Below are positions 22,332 through 23,084 of a stretch of DNA of 23,084 nucleotides, in pieces. The DNA comes from Spirochaetales bacterium. GTDB taxonomy: Bacteria > Spirochaetota > Spirochaetia > JAGLYY01. The stretch is from NCBI GenBank assembly GCA_023131935.1, contig JAGLYY010000122.1:1-23084 (forward strand), given 5' to 3'. A program made the position numbers and the translations under genes. Numbering within the stretch: position 1 is the stretch's first letter; each line of letters opens with the position of its first letter. The notes under the pieces are model-generated. The model saw nothing but the letters and a program-made list of their open reading frames with translations. It was not told the origin of the DNA and ran no database searches.

Positions 22332-23084
22332 TCAAAACCGGCTAAACCGTTTAATCCGCTTCCAAATTGACTCACTTTCGGTAAGAAATTGACATACTGC
22401 CGAAGCCAGCTCCCTTGTTCTCAAATACCCATATATACTGTGAGGATTACGTTTCCCGTTATTGATGTACATGTTCTGAACAATAGCATCAACAGGTTTT
22501 ACAGAACTGGAATTCTCCGTGTAGTCATCGCCTAAATCATAGTTAATCGCAACTTTGTCTTCCAGATCGGAAAAATTGTACCACTTGTTCCGTATTGTTT
22601 CCGGTGTTGGCAATTGCCCATATTCATTCAATTCCTTGTAATGCTCACACCCAATCTTTTTCATAATGACCGGGAGTCCTAAAGGAGAGCCCATGGTGAT
22701 AAAAGTATGCACAGGTATACCCCGCGTACCGCATAACCCGGCAAGCACATCGTAGGCAATTATCGATCCCATAGAGTGACTGATGAGCATTATTTTCTTC
22801 CTTCTATGTCTGTAGATGGTCCTGAAAAGTCTGTCCCTTAATATCTTTTTTACCGATTTGTGATTTTCATCCGGATAATAATAGTAGTTGTACAGATCGG
22901 GAAAGAGGCGGCAAATAACCTTATCTTCCAACCAGTCAAAACGGTCCGCGTTAGGATCGTCCAATAAAATCTTATCCATTTTCTCTTCAAGTTTATCCAG
23001 CCAATGTTGTCTTCGCAATCCGGCTCTATAAGGTGTGTAACCGGAAAAAGGCAGGTACGGGTTTTCAATATAAAGTGGAGACTT
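22332..23084 (-). CDS. Alpha/beta-hydrolase-like protein, 5' end outside the window
   Basis: The frame is open to the window edge, giving 250 visible C-terminal residues; a TTG at 23018 is an internal codon or alternative start, but sequence upstream of it (NPYLPFSGYTPYRAG) also looks coding. The nucleophile elbow is SHSMGS within KKIMLISHSMGSIIAYDVL, the serine-hydrolase motif. A possible acid is in NFSDLEDKVA and a possible His is in NPHSIYGYL. No signal or membrane span is visible in this part. It resembles lipase/esterase-like proteins of uncertain role. By eye it is more AT-rich than the his genes, which hints at separate ancestry. It contains one copy of the 81-bp repeat, and no terminator was seen between it and the his promoter. 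Confidence 0.75.
   Translation of the reverse strand, partial: KSPLYIENPYLPFSGYTPYRAGLRRQHWLDKLEEKMDKILLDDPNADRFDWLEDKVICRLFPDLYNYYYYPDENHKSVKKILRDRLFRTIYRHRRKKIMLISHSMGSIIAYDVLAGLCGTRGIPVHTFITMGSPLGLPVIMKKIGCEHYKELNEYGQLPTPETIRNKWYNFSDLEDKVAINYDLGDDYTENSSSVKPVDAIVQNMYINNGKRNPHSIYGYLRTRELASAVCQFLTESESIWKRIKRFSRF
22828..22908 (-). repeat. 81-bp direct repeat, copy 1, inside the hydrolase gene
   Basis: Identical to 15348-15428 except at two positions (22837 and 22841). It encodes the Tyr-rich stretch LFPDLYNYYYYPDENHKSVK and following residues of the hydrolase. With the other copy it brackets the whole his operon, about 7.5 kb apart, in the same orientation. Confidence 0.9.

Overview
This window looks like chromosomal DNA of a spirochaete of the Spirochaeta/Treponema type. 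That is an inference from the style of the proteins: the sugar-binding protein has the export signal ending FAGGSAEKE, the lipoprotein has a loose lipobox, and a MalFG-type transporter is encoded without its own ATPase. No rRNA or other marker gene is present to confirm it. Genes are dense, often overlap, and carry good Shine-Dalgarno sites. No insertion sequence, tRNA or CRISPR array was found.

Layout, left to right. (1) 1-440: a small unrecognised minus-strand gene and a long hairpin. (2) 455-4550, minus strand: a two-gene heterodimeric ABC exporter. Its 420-nt leader holds a strong-SD 12-codon mini-ORF, a second 8-codon mini-ORF and a terminator-like hairpin, which looks like attenuation control. 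(3) 4604-11264, plus strand: a secreted lipoprotein nuclease/phosphatase, two sugar-type ABC permeases, their binding protein, a terminator-like hairpin, and a metal-dependent phosphodiesterase/pyrophosphatase. This may be a scavenging unit for phosphodiester compounds. (4) 11305-13644, minus: DNA polymerase II (polB), apparently starting at CTG. (5) 13818-15340, plus: AMP nucleosidase, possibly leaderless, overlapped by the N-degron aminoacyltransferase bpt. (6) 15470-22191, minus: a compact histidine operon, hisG, a hisD-hisC-hisB triple fusion, hisH, hisA, hisF and hisIE. It is preceded by a classical his attenuator: a leader peptide with four consecutive His codons, then a GC-rich terminator with nine T. 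Every step of histidine synthesis is encoded except histidinol-phosphate phosphatase. (7) 22332-23084, minus: an alpha/beta hydrolase-like gene cut by the window edge.

Four points stand out. The first is the single 996-residue HisD-HisC-HisB polypeptide. The second is a textbook His-codon attenuator outside the Proteobacteria, if the spirochaete assignment is right. The third is an 81-bp direct repeat (79/81 identical): one copy lies inside the hydrolase gene upstream of the his operon and the other just beyond hisIE, so the operon is bracketed. The fourth is the probable second attenuator, in front of the ABC exporter. Operon membership and regulation are inferred from spacing and visible motifs only.
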